A stretch of 64,000 nucleotides of DNA from GCA-016699835 sp964543905 (GCA_964543905.1 CAZIZO010000011.1:1-64000); one strand, 5' to 3'; counted from the stretch's first letter, positions 25,308 through 34,037 are shown. The notes: generated by a model from the letters alone, not told the origin. A program made the numbers and translations.

Positions 25308-26099
25308 CTAGGGCGCGCGGAGGGCGAGGGGCGGGTCCATGACTTCGCGGAGGACGAGGGCGCGGCGGAGGTCGCCGCGGGTGAGCGCGTGCAGCCCCAG
25401 GGGATCGGCGCGAGTGGGTGAAGGCGTCTCGGGCGCGGGTGTGCTTGCGGGTGGTGCTTCGGTGAGGATGCTTCGACGCGGCGGCTCGGGCGCTTCCTGA
25501 ACGGGGGTGACGACCTTGGTGGGGCGAGGTCGCTCGACAGGGATGGGGGCCGCGTGATCCTGCGTCTGCCTGCGTCGATCGCGTGGCGGCTTGGGGGAAG
25601 ATCGCTGGGCGGGGATGGAAGGCTTCGGCTGCGGCGAGCGCTGGCGGTGGGTGGGGGCGGGCTTGGGAGACGATTGCGTGGGAATGCCGAGGATGGTGGC
25701 GAGCACCTGCTCGGGTGTGGTGGGCTGAGGAGGGGGCGGCGAAGACGACCCACCAGCGGCGGCGCGGCGGCGTTGGAGTTCGTCGATGGCCGCGCGACGC
25801 TTGGCGGCGAGGGCTTCGAGTTGTTCGCGGGCGGAGGCTTGGCTTGGGGGCGCGGTCGGCGAGGAAGGTTGGCTGAGGACGGGCGAAGGGCCTCGCAGGG
25901 AGTGCGGGGAGGAGAGTTCCGTCGGGCGGCCTGTGCGGAGGGCCTCCAACTCGCGGCGTTCACGCTCGAGTTTGATCTGGCGTTCCTTGGCCTTCTTTTC
26001 GAGGGACTTGAGGACGGCGCGGAGGAGGCTGAATCCGATCGCGATGGCGAAGATCCAGAACTTGCCGTTCTGAAGGAGTTGTTGGAGCCAACCAGGCAT
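25308..26099 (-). CDS. Membrane-anchored coiled-coil, Pro-rich protein of unknown function
   Basis: A 263-residue protein. One N-terminal membrane segment ('WIFAIAIGFSLLRAVL') is followed by a charged coiled coil ('KSLEKKAKERQIKLERERRELEAL', then 'REQLEALAAKRRAAIDELQRR'), a Pro/Ser/Arg-rich linker, and the C-terminus 'LRRALVLREVMDPPLALRAP'. I have seen that last motif (A-I/V-V-L-x-E-x-L/M-x-P-P-x-A-L-R) at the ends of many planctomycete proteins; its role is unknown. Its ATG lies one base beyond the stop of the ABC ATPase gene (TGACATG), so both are one operon. No catalytic motif is visible. Confidence 0.65.
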   Translation of the reverse strand: MPGWLQQLLQNGKFWIFAIAIGFSLLRAVLKSLEKKAKERQIKLERERRELEALRTGRPTELSSPHSLRGPSPVLSQPSSPTAPPSQASAREQLEALAAKRRAAIDELQRRRAAAGGSSSPPPPQPTTPEQVLATILGIPTQSSPKPAPTHRQRSPQPKPSIPAQRSSPKPPRDRRRQTQDHAAPIPVERPRPTKVVTPVQEAPEPPRRSILTEAPPASTPAPETPSPTRADPLGLHALTRGDLRRALVLREVMDPPLALRAP

Positions 26100-26100
26100 G

Positions 26101-26886
26101 TCAGATTCTATCGGGTCGTGGGAGCCAGAGGGTTGACGCGGACGCCGGGTCGGGCAAGGCGACGAAATCGAGGCGAAAGGCGGTGTGGAGAGTGTCGGGG
26201 GCAAGGACTTGGGCGATGGGTCCGGCGCGAACAACGCGCCCATCGTCGCTGAGGAGGATGGCGGAGTCGCAGAAACGTGCGGCGAGGGTGAGGTCGTGGA
26301 GCACGATCGCGACGGCGATGTTGTCGGCACGAAGTCCGCGGAGGATCCGCATCGCATGGAGGGCGTGGCGCGGGTCCATGGCGGAAACAGGTTCGTCGGC
26401 GAGCAGGAGTCGCGCGGAAGAGGCTGGGGCATCGAGTTGGGCGAGGGCCCTGGCGATCGCGACGCGCTGCTGCTGCCCCGCCGAGAGGGTGGCGAAGGGA
26501 TCGTGAGCGCGATCGGCGATCTCCATGCGGTCGAGGGCGGATCGCACGCGGGCGGGGGTGGCGCCGCGGTCTTGGAGGTATCGACCCATCGCGACGACGG
26601 CGGCGACGGAGAAGTCGAACGCGACTTCGGGGCGCTGTGGGACGTAGGCGACTCTGGACGCGAGGGCGTGGCGGGAGAAGTCGCGGAGTGGGCGTTCGTC
26701 GAGGTAGATCTGGCCGGAGGACGGCGTGAGCAGGTTGAGCGCGAGGCGGAGGAGGGTGGACTTGCCGGCCCCGTTGGGACCGAGGATGGCGGTCATGGTG
26801 CCCGGCGCGAGGGCGAAGGAGACATCGCGGAGGACGGGGCGATCCGGCACGTAGGCAAAGGCGAGATGGTCGGCCCGGAGCGTCAT
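26101..26886 (-). CDS. ABC transporter ATP-binding protein (FecE/BtuD/ZnuC-type)
   Basis: A 261-residue ATPase with Walker A 'GPNGAGKST' (36-44), the Q-loop near 'YVPQRPE', signature 'LSAGQQQR' (134-141), Walker B 'LLLADEP' (160-166) and the switch His in 'IVLHDLTLA'. Sequence style and length fit the ATPases of iron-siderophore, haem, cobalamin or metal importers. No permease or binding-protein gene lies nearby, so its partners and substrate are unknown. It is the first gene of a two-gene operon with the coiled-coil protein. ATG 26886 is taken by homology; there is no clear ribosome-binding site. Confidence 0.85.
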   Translation of the reverse strand: MTLRADHLAFAYVPDRPVLRDVSFALAPGTMTAILGPNGAGKSTLLRLALNLLTPSSGQIYLDERPLRDFSRHALASRVAYVPQRPEVAFDFSVAAVVAMGRYLQDRGATPARVRSALDRMEIADRAHDPFATLSAGQQQRVAIARALAQLDAPASSARLLLADEPVSAMDPRHALHAMRILRGLRADNIAVAIVLHDLTLAARFCDSAILLSDDGRVVRAGPIAQVLAPDTLHTAFRLDFVALPDPASASTLWLPRPDRI

Positions 26887-27005
26887 GGGCGGATGATAGA
26901 GAAGGGGGAGGGCGTACCTCGGGATGGCCTCGGGGGTTCGGGGGGACAATGATCGTGGGGTTGGATCGTGGTGAACAAGGCTGCGTGGTCTCACGGAGGA
27001 TTCGG

Positions 27006-27977
27006 ATGCCCATTCGGAACGTGGCGGTGACGGGAGCGTCGGGGTTCGTTGGTCGGCACGTGGTGCGAGAGTTGCTCGCACGCGGGTACGGCGTGCGGGC
27101 GCTCGTCCGTGATCGCGCGAAGGCGAAGGGGGTGCTTCCGGGTGGAGCGTCGCTCGTGTTTGGCGACGTGAACGATGCGGCCGCGATGGATGACCTTGCC
27201 CGCGGAGCGGAGGCGATGATCCATCTGGTGGGGATCATCCGCGAGGCGCCGGGTGGGCAGACGTTCCGGAAGATGCACGTGGACGCGACGAGGTCGGCGT
27301 TGCGTGCGTGCGCGTCGGCGGGGATCACACGCTATGTGCACATGTCCGCGATCGGGGTGAGCGAGTTGGGCGAGGCGGAGTATCAGCGAACCAAGTTTGA
27401 GGGCGAGCGGCTGGTGCGGGAGAGCGATCTGGACTGGACGATTTTTCGCCCGGGGCTGATCCACGGGCCGGGCTCGGCGTTTGTGGAGATGATGCAGGAG
27501 ATGGGGTCGGGCTTGGTGGCGCCGTGGGTGTTCATGCCGTATTTCACGCGAGGGGTGGAGGACAAGCGCGTGCCGCTGGGGGCGGAGAACGCGGTGGACC
27601 CGGTGACGCAGCCGGTGTGGGTGGAGGACGTGGCGAAGGCGTTTGCGACGGCGCTGGAGCGTCCGGAGACGATCGGAGAGATCTACAACCTGGTGGGGAG
27701 CGAGGTGCTCTCGATGCCCGAACTGTTGGAAAAGATCAAGGAGGGCACGCACGGCAATCCGCACGTGCACCCGTTCGGGGTGCCCGCGAAGGCGGGGGTG
27801 GTGGGCGCGATGGTGGCGGGTCGGCTGGGGCTGGGGCGGTTGCTGCCGTTCGATGCCGGAATGGCGAAGATGGGCTCACAGGACACGACGGCGGAGCGGG
27901 AGAAGGTTCGTCGGCATCTCGGGATCGCGACGCGCGGGTTTACGGAGACGTTCGCGAAGTATGCCGGGGCGCTGTGA
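27006..27977 (+). CDS. NAD(P)-binding Rossmann protein, NDUFA9/atypical SDR-like
   Basis: A 323-residue cytoplasmic protein. The N-terminus 'VAVTGASGFVGRHVVRELL' is a TGxxGxxG-type dinucleotide-binding fold. The later 'SAIGV...YQRTKFEGERLVRES' holds a Tyr/Lys pair in the style of the NDUFA9-like complex I NAD(P)H-binding family, and 'FRPGLIHGPGS' is also typical. Such proteins act as reductases/epimerases or as assembly subunits of complex I; which applies here is unclear. ATG 27006 follows GGAGG with seven-base spacing. It precedes rnr by 39 bp on the same strand. Confidence 0.8.
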   Translation: MPIRNVAVTGASGFVGRHVVRELLARGYGVRALVRDRAKAKGVLPGGASLVFGDVNDAAAMDDLARGAEAMIHLVGIIREAPGGQTFRKMHVDATRSALRACASAGITRYVHMSAIGVSELGEAEYQRTKFEGERLVRESDLDWTIFRPGLIHGPGSAFVEMMQEMGSGLVAPWVFMPYFTRGVEDKRVPLGAENAVDPVTQPVWVEDVAKAFATALERPETIGEIYNLVGSEVLSMPELLEKIKEGTHGNPHVHPFGVPAKAGVVGAMVAGRLGLGRLLPFDAGMAKMGSQDTTAEREKVRRHLGIATRGFTETFAKYAGAL

Positions 27978-28016
27978 TCCGGCGGACATGATCGCGTCGC
28001 GTCCCTACGCTCGTCC

Positions 28017-30491
28017 ATGCCCCTACGTTACAAGCGTCGCCTGATCGAGCACATGAAGCACGACGACTACACGCCGCGGCGGGTGGTGGATGTGGCGAGC
28101 GATCTGGGGATCGAGGGGGCGGAGGTCGAGGAGTTTGCGGCGGCGGTGGCGGAACTGACCGAGCAGGGGCTGCTGCACGTGGATCAGCAGGGCTTTGTGA
28201 TGTTGCCGAACCTGGCGAAGGTGGCGGCACGGAACGGTGGATTCGTGGTGGGGACGTTTCGAAAGAACGTGCGTGGGTTTGGGTTTGTGGAGCCCGAGAC
28301 GGCGGTGCGGGAGCAGAGCGTCTTTATTCCCGCGGAGGGAACGGCGGACGCGTTGACGGGCGACACGGTGAAGATCCGATTGGAGCGGGACGAGCGAGGT
28401 CGTGGCGCGGCGGGTCCCGGATGGATTGGCGAGATCGTGGAGGTCGTGAAGCGGAAGCGGAACAGTTTTACGGGTGAACTGGTGCGTCGCGGGGGGCAGT
28501 GGGTGGTGTATCCGGACGGGCGCGAACTGACGAAGCCGATCGTCGTGCAGGATGCGGAGAGCAAGAACGCGAAGGAAGGCGACAAGGTGGTGGTGGAGAT
28601 CGTGGCGTACCCGGAGGGGGATTACCTGGCCGAGGGCGTGGTGACGCGGGTGCTGGGGGACGCGGGCAAGCCGGACGTGGAGACGCAGGCGGTGATCGCG
28701 GCGTTCGACTTGCCCGGGGAGTTTCCGGACGAGTGCGTGGACCAGGCGCGAGCGGCGAGCGCGGAGTTTGAGCGGCAGATCGCGGCGTGGAAGGAGAAGG
28801 GGAGCGTCGCGCTGCACAACCGCCTGGACCTGACGGGCGAGTTCATCATCACGATCGACCCTCCGGACGCGAAGGACTACGACGACGCGATCAGCATCAA
28901 GCGCACGGCGGAGGGGTGGGAGTTGGGCGTGCACATCGCGGACGTGGCGCACTTCATCGAGCCGAACTCGGCGTTGGACGTGGAGGCGAGGGATCGGGCG
29001 AACTCGTGCTACCTGCCGCGGAAGGTGATCCCGATGCTTCCGGAGGTGTTGTCGAACGGAATCTGCTCGCTGCAGGAGGGCGTGCCGAGGTTTTGCAAAT
29101 CGGCGTTTATCACGTACGACACGCAGGGGAACGTGAAGGGAGAGGGGTGTGCGAACACGCTCATCAAGAGCGCCAAGCGGCTGACGTATCTGGAGGCGCA
29201 GGCGCTGATCGATGGCGACTTCAACGAGGCTCGCAAGCACGCGAAGACGCCGCCTAAGTACACGGACGAGTTGCTGGCGGCCCTCAAGGAGATGGACGCG
29301 TTGGCGAAGGCGATCCAGGGGCGTCGGCATCGGCAGGGGATGATCGTGCTGGACCTGCCCGAGGTGGAGTTGATCTTTGACGCGAACGGGCACGTGGTGG
29401 ACGCGGAGCGGGAGGACGATGCGTTCACGCACAAGTTGATCGAGATGTTCATGGTGGAAGCGAACGAGGTGCTGGCGCGGCTGTTTGAGAACCTGCACGT
29501 GCCGTTGCTGCGTCGCATCCATCCCGAGCCGATCCCGGGGGACGTGGACGACATGCGGGACGTGGCGCGGGTGGCGGGGTTTCGCATACCGAAGAACCCG
29601 ACGCGCGAGGAGTTGCAGGGGTTGCTGAACGCCACACGGGGCACGCCCGCGGCGCGGGCGGTGCACATCGCGGTGTTGCGGACGCTGACGAAGGCGGAGT
29701 ATTCTCCCGCGCTCATCGGGCACTTCGCGCTGGCGAGCGAGGCGTACGCGCACTTCACGAGCCCGATCCGGCGATATGCCGACCTGACGGTGCACCGGGC
29801 GCTGGCGGAGTACCTGCGTCGGACCGAGAACGGTCGGCACCGTCCGCGGAACGACGCGGATCGCAAACGCCTGGGGCAGGACCTCCGGCGGACGGAGGCG
29901 TGCCCGCCGGAGGAGGACCTCGTCGAGATCGGTCGGCACGCGACGATGCGGGAGGAGAACGCGGAGAGCGCCGAACGCGAACTGCGGAACTTCCTGGTGC
30001 TGCAACTGCTGTCGGGGCACATCGGCGAGAGTTACGGCGGGGTCATCACGAACGTGAACAACCGGGGCGTGTTCGTGCAGATCGACAAGTACCTGTGCGA
30101 TGGATTCGTGAAGGCCGAGGACCTGCCGGGCGACGTGACGCGGGGCAACCAACTCCCGTTGTGGAAGATCGACGCGAAGACCGGGGCGCTGGTCGACACG
30201 CGATCGGGTCGGAGTTTCAACTTCGGAGACCTGGTCAAGGTCAAAATCGCACAGGTGGATCTGGCGAAGCGGCAACTGGAGTTGGTGATCGACGATCCGG
30301 GCTCCCGCGCGGTGGGCAAGATCAAGGAGGCGTACACGCGGAAGGAGTTGTCGAGCGGGGGCATGGGCAAGGCCGGCGGCGCCGGGTTCGGCGACCTGAG
30401 CAAGTTCAACAAGATGACGGGTGGTCAACGTCGAAGCCAGAAGAGCAAGTCACGCGACAAGCGGAAGGGCAATCGATTCCGAGACTCGTAA
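28017..30491 (+). CDS. rnr: Ribonuclease R (RNase II/VacB family 3'-5' exoribonuclease)
   Basis: An 824-residue exoribonuclease that degrades structured RNA. An N-terminal helical segment is followed by cold-shock domains ('GGFVVGTFRKNVRGFGFVEPE', 74-94). The RNB catalytic domain has the acidic cluster 'DPPDAKDYDDA' (281-291) and 'HFTSPIRRYADLTVHRAL'. The S1 domain is 'GGVITNVNNRGVFVQIDKYL', and a Lys/Arg/Ser-rich tail ('RRSQKSKSRDKRKGNRF') completes the RNase R pattern. ATG 28017 is supported by homology, though no strong ribosome-binding site is visible. Confidence 0.95.
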   Translation: MPLRYKRRLIEHMKHDDYTPRRVVDVASDLGIEGAEVEEFAAAVAELTEQGLLHVDQQGFVMLPNLAKVAARNGGFVVGTFRKNVRGFGFVEPETAVREQSVFIPAEGTADALTGDTVKIRLERDERGRGAAGPGWIGEIVEVVKRKRNSFTGELVRRGGQWVVYPDGRELTKPIVVQDAESKNAKEGDKVVVEIVAYPEGDYLAEGVVTRVLGDAGKPDVETQAVIAAFDLPGEFPDECVDQARAASAEFERQIAAWKEKGSVALHNRLDLTGEFIITIDPPDAKDYDDAISIKRTAEGWELGVHIADVAHFIEPNSALDVEARDRANSCYLPRKVIPMLPEVLSNGICSLQEGVPRFCKSAFITYDTQGNVKGEGCANTLIKSAKRLTYLEAQALIDGDFNEARKHAKTPPKYTDELLAALKEMDALAKAIQGRRHRQGMIVLDLPEVELIFDANGHVVDAEREDDAFTHKLIEMFMVEANEVLARLFENLHVPLLRRIHPEPIPGDVDDMRDVARVAGFRIPKNPTREELQGLLNATRGTPAARAVHIAVLRTLTKAEYSPALIGHFALASEAYAHFTSPIRRYADLTVHRALAEYLRRTENGRHRPRNDADRKRLGQDLRRTEACPPEEDLVEIGRHATMREENAESAERELRNFLVLQLLSGHIGESYGGVITNVNNRGVFVQIDKYLCDGFVKAEDLPGDVTRGNQLPLWKIDAKTGALVDTRSGRSFNFGDLVKVKIAQVDLAKRQLELVIDDPGSRAVGKIKEAYTRKELSSGGMGKAGGAGFGDLSKFNKMTGGQRRSQKSKSRDKRKGNRFRDS

Positions 30492-30536
30492 ACGCGGCGT
30501 GGTGGGCGATGCTCTCGCTCGAGACCTATCATCCTG

Positions 30537-30806
30537 ATGATGTCGCAGGTTCCTTCGAAGAGTCTTCCGAGCGAAGCGCCGACGCGGGAGCGTGTGGAGC
30601 AGGTGCTGAACCTGATTCGGCCCGCGGTGCAATCGGATGGGGGCGATGTGGAGTTGGTGGACGTGACGGCGGACGGGATCGTGCAGATCCGGCTGCTTGG
30701 CGCGTGTGTGGGTTGCCCGTCGAGCACGATGACGTTGCAGGTCGGAATCGAGCGAAACTTGCGCAATCACGTGCCCGGGGTGCGAGGGGTGCAGGCGATC
30801 ACCTGA
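30537..30806 (+). CDS. NifU-like C-terminal-domain Fe-S scaffold protein
   Basis: An 89-residue protein consisting of one NifU C-terminal domain. The sequence runs 'RERVEQVLNLIRPAVQSDGGDVELVDV', then 'LLGACVGCPSSTMTL' with the cluster-binding CxxC (Cys57, Cys60). In this family two monomers hold a 4Fe-4S cluster between the Cys pairs and hand it to target proteins. Start at the first of two consecutive ATGs. It follows rnr by 45 bp on the same strand. Confidence 0.9.
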   Translation: MMSQVPSKSLPSEAPTRERVEQVLNLIRPAVQSDGGDVELVDVTADGIVQIRLLGACVGCPSSTMTLQVGIERNLRNHVPGVRGVQAIT

Positions 30807-31020
30807 AAAAGAGCGTGAACATGGGCTGGATTGAGCGGTTATGGGCCGTAGGGCACTGAATCCGGTGATGGAGTTTGGCCGATAAGAGGAGCCGGGTCGG
30901 GGGGGGTATTGTGGAACCCCCAAATGATGTCCACGGTTCATGCACAGTGGGAATTGTGCTTCCGCGCTGGACCTGACTGTGGTATATCTACACCGAGCAA
31001 GATGCCGAGGGGCGAACCGA

Positions 31021-31034
31021 GGACCAAGGACGGA
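31021..31034 (+). promoter_or_regulatory. Cluster of GGA motifs in the csrA leader
   Basis: Three GGA triplets (31021-31023, 31028-31030, 31032-31034) lie in the 24 bases before the csrA start, the last doubling as the Shine-Dalgarno. CsrA binds GGA in RNA, so autoregulation at the ribosome-binding site is possible. Confidence 0.35.
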
Positions 31035-31043
31035 GTGTTTGCG

Positions 31044-31262
31044 ATGCTGGTGATCACACGACGAGAAGGCGAGGAAGTGGTCATCGGCGATCCGAGGAAT
31101 CCGATCGGAGTGGTCCGGATCGCGTCGGTGAAGGGGGATCGCGTGCGGATCGCCTTTGAGTTCCCGCGAGAAGTGGAGATCCACCGTCGCGAGATCGCGG
31201 ACCAGATCTTGCAGCAGACGGATTCGGTTTTGGCGACGATCAAGCCATCCGTCACGGCGTGA
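31044..31262 (+). CDS. csrA: Carbon storage regulator CsrA (RNA-binding translational regulator)
   Basis: A 72-residue protein carrying the CsrA signature: 'MLVITRREGEEVVIGD' at the N-terminus (Leu2, Arg6, Arg7 in the usual places) and 'VRIAFEFPREVEIHRREI', with the Arg that contacts the GGA. It forms a dimer and binds GGA in target mRNAs, usually blocking translation. ATG 31044 has GGAG upstream and begins the family's invariant start. Longer in-frame readings upstream are not conserved. Three GGA motifs precede the start, and a strong hairpin terminator follows at 31311. FliW, its usual antagonist, is not in this window. Confidence 0.93.
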   Translation: MLVITRREGEEVVIGDPRNPIGVVRIASVKGDRVRIAFEFPREVEIHRREIADQILQQTDSVLATIKPSVTA

Positions 31263-31310
31263 TCCGGCCCGGTTCTCCGCGTCATGGACCAGCAACATGG
31301 AGATCAAGAA

Positions 31311-31335
31311 AAAGCCCCGTTCAACACGGGGCTTT
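31311..31335. terminator. Bidirectional intrinsic terminator after csrA
   Basis: A 10-bp perfect stem AAAGCCCCGT/ACGGGGCTTT with the loop TCAAC. A-rich and T-rich flanks (AAGAA...; TTTGTTGT) let it end transcription from csrA on the plus strand and from the surface-protein gene on the minus strand. Confidence 0.85.
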
Positions 31336-31359
31336 GTTGTGCGGGATGTTGGAGGGCGA

Positions 31360-32061
31360 TCAGCGCCGGCGACGCCCAGCGGCGAGGAGGCCCATCGCGA
31401 GAACGGAGACTGCGCCGGGGGCGGGGATCAGTTCGGCGGTGAAGAGCCAATCGGAATCGGCGATGTGATTCTGTTGGGGGAAGTGGTGGATGAGCCAACC
31501 CCAGCCGGAGATCCCCGCGAAGCCGCGGTGGCCGAGGTCGTTGTTCTCATCGCCGAAGCGGAAGGAGTATCCGCCGGAGTCCTTGTCGGTCAGGGTGATG
31601 GGCGCGGAGCCGACGACGATGGGCGCGGTGATGGTGCCGAAGTTCCGCATGGCGGGGGGTACGACGGCGAGATCGTCATCGCCCCCGAAGTTGGGGGTGA
31701 CGCCGAGGGTGTAGGTGAAGTCGATGCCGTAGACACCGCGGTAGATGTCGTTGGCGTATCCGGAGCCCGTGTCGCGACCGCCCCAGGACTGGCCGTAGAT
31801 GCGGATGGTGGACCCGTTGTAGTCCAATCGCATGTTGGACTGGGCGTGATCGAAGTCAAAGGTGAAGATGTCGTGGTTGCCCGTGGCGTTGAAGAGTTCG
31901 TCGAGGCGCAGGCCGTACTGCGGCGGACGAGCGTTGCCGTCGGGGTGGTTATGAAGTTGATACGTCCCGGTGGAGATCACGGCGGCGGAAGCCGAGCCGA
32001 CGAATCCCAAAAGGGCCACGATTCCGCTGCAAGCGCAGCGGGGCGCGAGGCGCGTGTTCAT
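31360..32061 (-). CDS. Secreted protein with PAPGA-type C-terminal sorting signal
   Basis: A 233-residue secreted protein. The signal peptide ('CACSGIVALLGFVGSASAA') is followed by a beta-rich mature domain with repeated Asn/Gly/Asp ('HNHPDGNARPPQYGLRLDELF', 'FGGDDDLAVV') and the C-terminus 'LIPAPGAVSVLAMGLLAAGRRRR'. That is a PAPGA-type variant of PEP-CTERM: the motif, one membrane helix and an Arg-rich tail. Such proteins are normally processed by an exosortase; none is in this window. ATG 32061 has AGGAGGA about nine bases upstream. It has a good promoter (32154-32182) and shares the terminator at 31311. Confidence 0.75.
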   Translation of the reverse strand: MNTRLAPRCACSGIVALLGFVGSASAAVISTGTYQLHNHPDGNARPPQYGLRLDELFNATGNHDIFTFDFDHAQSNMRLDYNGSTIRIYGQSWGGRDTGSGYANDIYRGVYGIDFTYTLGVTPNFGGDDDLAVVPPAMRNFGTITAPIVVGSAPITLTDKDSGGYSFRFGDENNDLGHRGFAGISGWGWLIHHFPQQNHIADSDWLFTAELIPAPGAVSVLAMGLLAAGRRRR

Positions 32062-32153
32062 ATTGTCTGTCCTCCTGTCCTCGAACTCAATCCGAAGTGC
32101 TGCGCCGTGCTCGAACGTGAGCATGGGGAAACCGCAGAGAACCTCGAAGGTGT

Positions 32154-32182
32154 ATTCTCCTAAGATGACTTTCACTTGTCAA
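32154..32182 (-). promoter_or_regulatory. Sigma-70-type promoter of the PAPGA surface protein
   Basis: On the minus strand TTGACA (32182-32177) and GAGAAT (32159-32154) are 17 bp apart. This predicts a start near 32147 and a 5'-leader of about 86 bases that carries the AGGAGGA ribosome site. The surrounding 100 bp are noticeably AT-richer than the rest of the window. Confidence 0.65.
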
Positions 32183-32261
32183 GCGGAAAAGGCCCTAAGC
32201 GGTCGAGAAATGAAAAAATAATGAGGTTCGACCCAATCATAACCCAACCATGGCGTGGAGA

Positions 32262-33956
32262 TTACGCCGGGTCTGCCTTGGGCTCGATGCTGCCGTGTTC
32301 AAGGGGGAGGGGATCGGCGACGCGGCCCTCGCTCCAGGCGCGGAAACGAGGCCAGACGACCTCGCGGAGGAGGATTTTGACGCAGGCGAAGAAGGGGATG
32401 GCGATGAGGAGTCCGTAGACCCCGGCGAGAGCCCCGCCGGCGATGGAGGCGAAGACGATGGTGGGGGTATCCATGCCGGTGGCATGGCCCTGGATTTTGG
32501 GAGTGAGCACGTAGTCGTCGAGGAGTTGGGAGGCGGTGAGGACGAGGAGGGGAGCGAGGATGGTCCACCACCAGGAGTTTTGCCAGGCAGGGCCGCTGGT
32601 GTCGAGGGCCATGAGGAGCATGGCGACGGGAGCGAAGACACCTGCGGCGTAGGGGACGAGGGTGAGGATGCCGACGATGGGACCAACAATGAGCCAGGCG
32701 GGGACCCCGACGAAGAGGTAGCCGAGGGTGTAGATGAGGATCATGATGCCGCAGATCACGAGTCGTCCGCGGACGAACCCGGCGATGACCCGGTCCATTT
32801 GGGAAAGGAGATCGATGACTCGTCCACGACGCTTTTCGGGGATGAGACCTTCCCAGAACTCGAGGACCTTGCCCCACCCGGTGCAGAAGAAGAAGAAGAA
32901 GAAGGCGGTGAGGAAGGCGGCGAAGGCGAAGTTGCCGACGGTGGCAACGATGGAGTTGATGGTGGTGGCGGCGAAGCCGACGGCGGCGGAACCGCCGGCG
33001 ATGGCGCGTTTCTGAAGGGCGTCCTGGTTCTCCTCGAACCAGCGGATGCCCCACTCGATGACTCGCATGGCCTCGGAAGCGAGGCTGCTGACTTTGGTGC
33101 GATGTTCGGCCAGGGGAGGAGTTGTCCGGACAATCTCGGAAGGGTGGACGAGAGCAAAGGTCTGTAGGGTTGTGGGGTGAGGGGGTTCGCCGGCGTTTGT
33201 GGATGAATCGTCGGGGGGCGTTGAAGGAGGCTTGGGCGCGTGCTGGACCTCGCGAGCGACCTCGAACTCGCCTCGGAGGGAGGCGGAGGCGGATTCGATG
33301 ACGGGCGGGAGGGACCATCCCTGGGATTCGGCATCGGCGCGAGTGAGAAACCGCACGAGGCGAGTTTCGGGGGAATGGGCGAGGAGGGCGTCTCTTGCCT
33401 CGGGAGAGAGCAGGCCCTCGTACAGGCGCCAGGCGCGTTCCTCGACCATGGAGTCGCGTGCTTTTCGCCAGAGGCCATCGGGGACACGTTCGCGTTTAGC
33501 GGGATCGTTCCAGTGGGTGACGCTGTCCCAGAGTCGTTGGGCGTTGGCGCTGGTGTTCTGGACGAGCCGGATGGCTTGGCCTCCGGCGAAGAGCCCACCA
33601 AGCACGACGGGCAAGACGACAACGACGGCGCCAAGGGCGATGATGGCGACGGCGGCGCCTTCACGGCTGACGTGACCTTTGCGGGTGAGGAACCGGACGA
33701 GGGGCTCGAAGAGGTAGGAGAAGAGGAGCGCGAGGAGCATGGGGACCGTGACGACGCTGAGGCGATCGCCGAGCCAGACGACGGCGACGATGGAGACCAG
33801 GAGGAGCGCGTCGCGGAGGGGCTGGATGTGCCAGAGGTGGAGACGACGCCAGTCGTTGGTGGGGTTGACCTCGACACGGACTTGTGGCGTGCCCGGCGCG
33901 ATCTTGGCGGGGGAGGGCTCGGAACCGGAGTTGCCGGGGCGAGGTGGGGTGGGCAT
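32262..33956 (-). CDS. AI-2E family (PerM/YdiK) transporter with a large polar insert
   Basis: A 564-residue membrane protein. Membrane helices begin at 'ALLLVSIVAVVWLGDRL' and continue through 'VAIIALGAVVVVLPVVLGGLF'. The conserved C-terminal core includes 'LVIFGI'-like 'LVICGIMILIYTLGYLFVGV', 'LVPYAAGVFAPVAMLLMAL' and 'LDDYVLTPKIQGHATGMDTPTIVFASIAGGALAGVYG'. Family members are about 350-400 residues. The extra length is mostly a 180-residue polar insert after the third helix ('QRLWDSVTHWNDPAKRERVPDG...'). The transported molecule is uncertain; the family name comes from autoinducer-2 export in E. coli. A Phe-rich helix 'FFFFFFC' stands out. Confidence 0.85.
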   Translation of the reverse strand: MPTPPRPGNSGSEPSPAKIAPGTPQVRVEVNPTNDWRRLHLWHIQPLRDALLLVSIVAVVWLGDRLSVVTVPMLLALLFSYLFEPLVRFLTRKGHVSREGAAVAIIALGAVVVVLPVVLGGLFAGGQAIRLVQNTSANAQRLWDSVTHWNDPAKRERVPDGLWRKARDSMVEERAWRLYEGLLSPEARDALLAHSPETRLVRFLTRADAESQGWSLPPVIESASASLRGEFEVAREVQHAPKPPSTPPDDSSTNAGEPPHPTTLQTFALVHPSEIVRTTPPLAEHRTKVSSLASEAMRVIEWGIRWFEENQDALQKRAIAGGSAAVGFAATTINSIVATVGNFAFAAFLTAFFFFFFCTGWGKVLEFWEGLIPEKRRGRVIDLLSQMDRVIAGFVRGRLVICGIMILIYTLGYLFVGVPAWLIVGPIVGILTLVPYAAGVFAPVAMLLMALDTSGPAWQNSWWWTILAPLLVLTASQLLDDYVLTPKIQGHATGMDTPTIVFASIAGGALAGVYGLLIAIPFFACVKILLREVVWPRFRAWSEGRVADPLPLEHGSIEPKADPA

Positions 33957-34037
33957 CGGGAAAGGCTACGCCGGGTTCGGATCGCGTGGGACGCTCGCGA
34001 TGATTGGGAAATCGGAGGGCGCGATTCCCGGCATGGG

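Noticed and set aside
25308..26432. A longer form of the coiled-coil protein
   Set aside because: The extra 111 residues are shadow of the ABC ATPase gene; the ATG at 26099 adjoins the ATPase stop.
32877..32908. A GAA-triplet run as a possible microsatellite (32887-32902)
   Set aside because: It encodes the Phe-rich helix of the AI-2E permease ('FFFFFFC') and is short; worth only a note.
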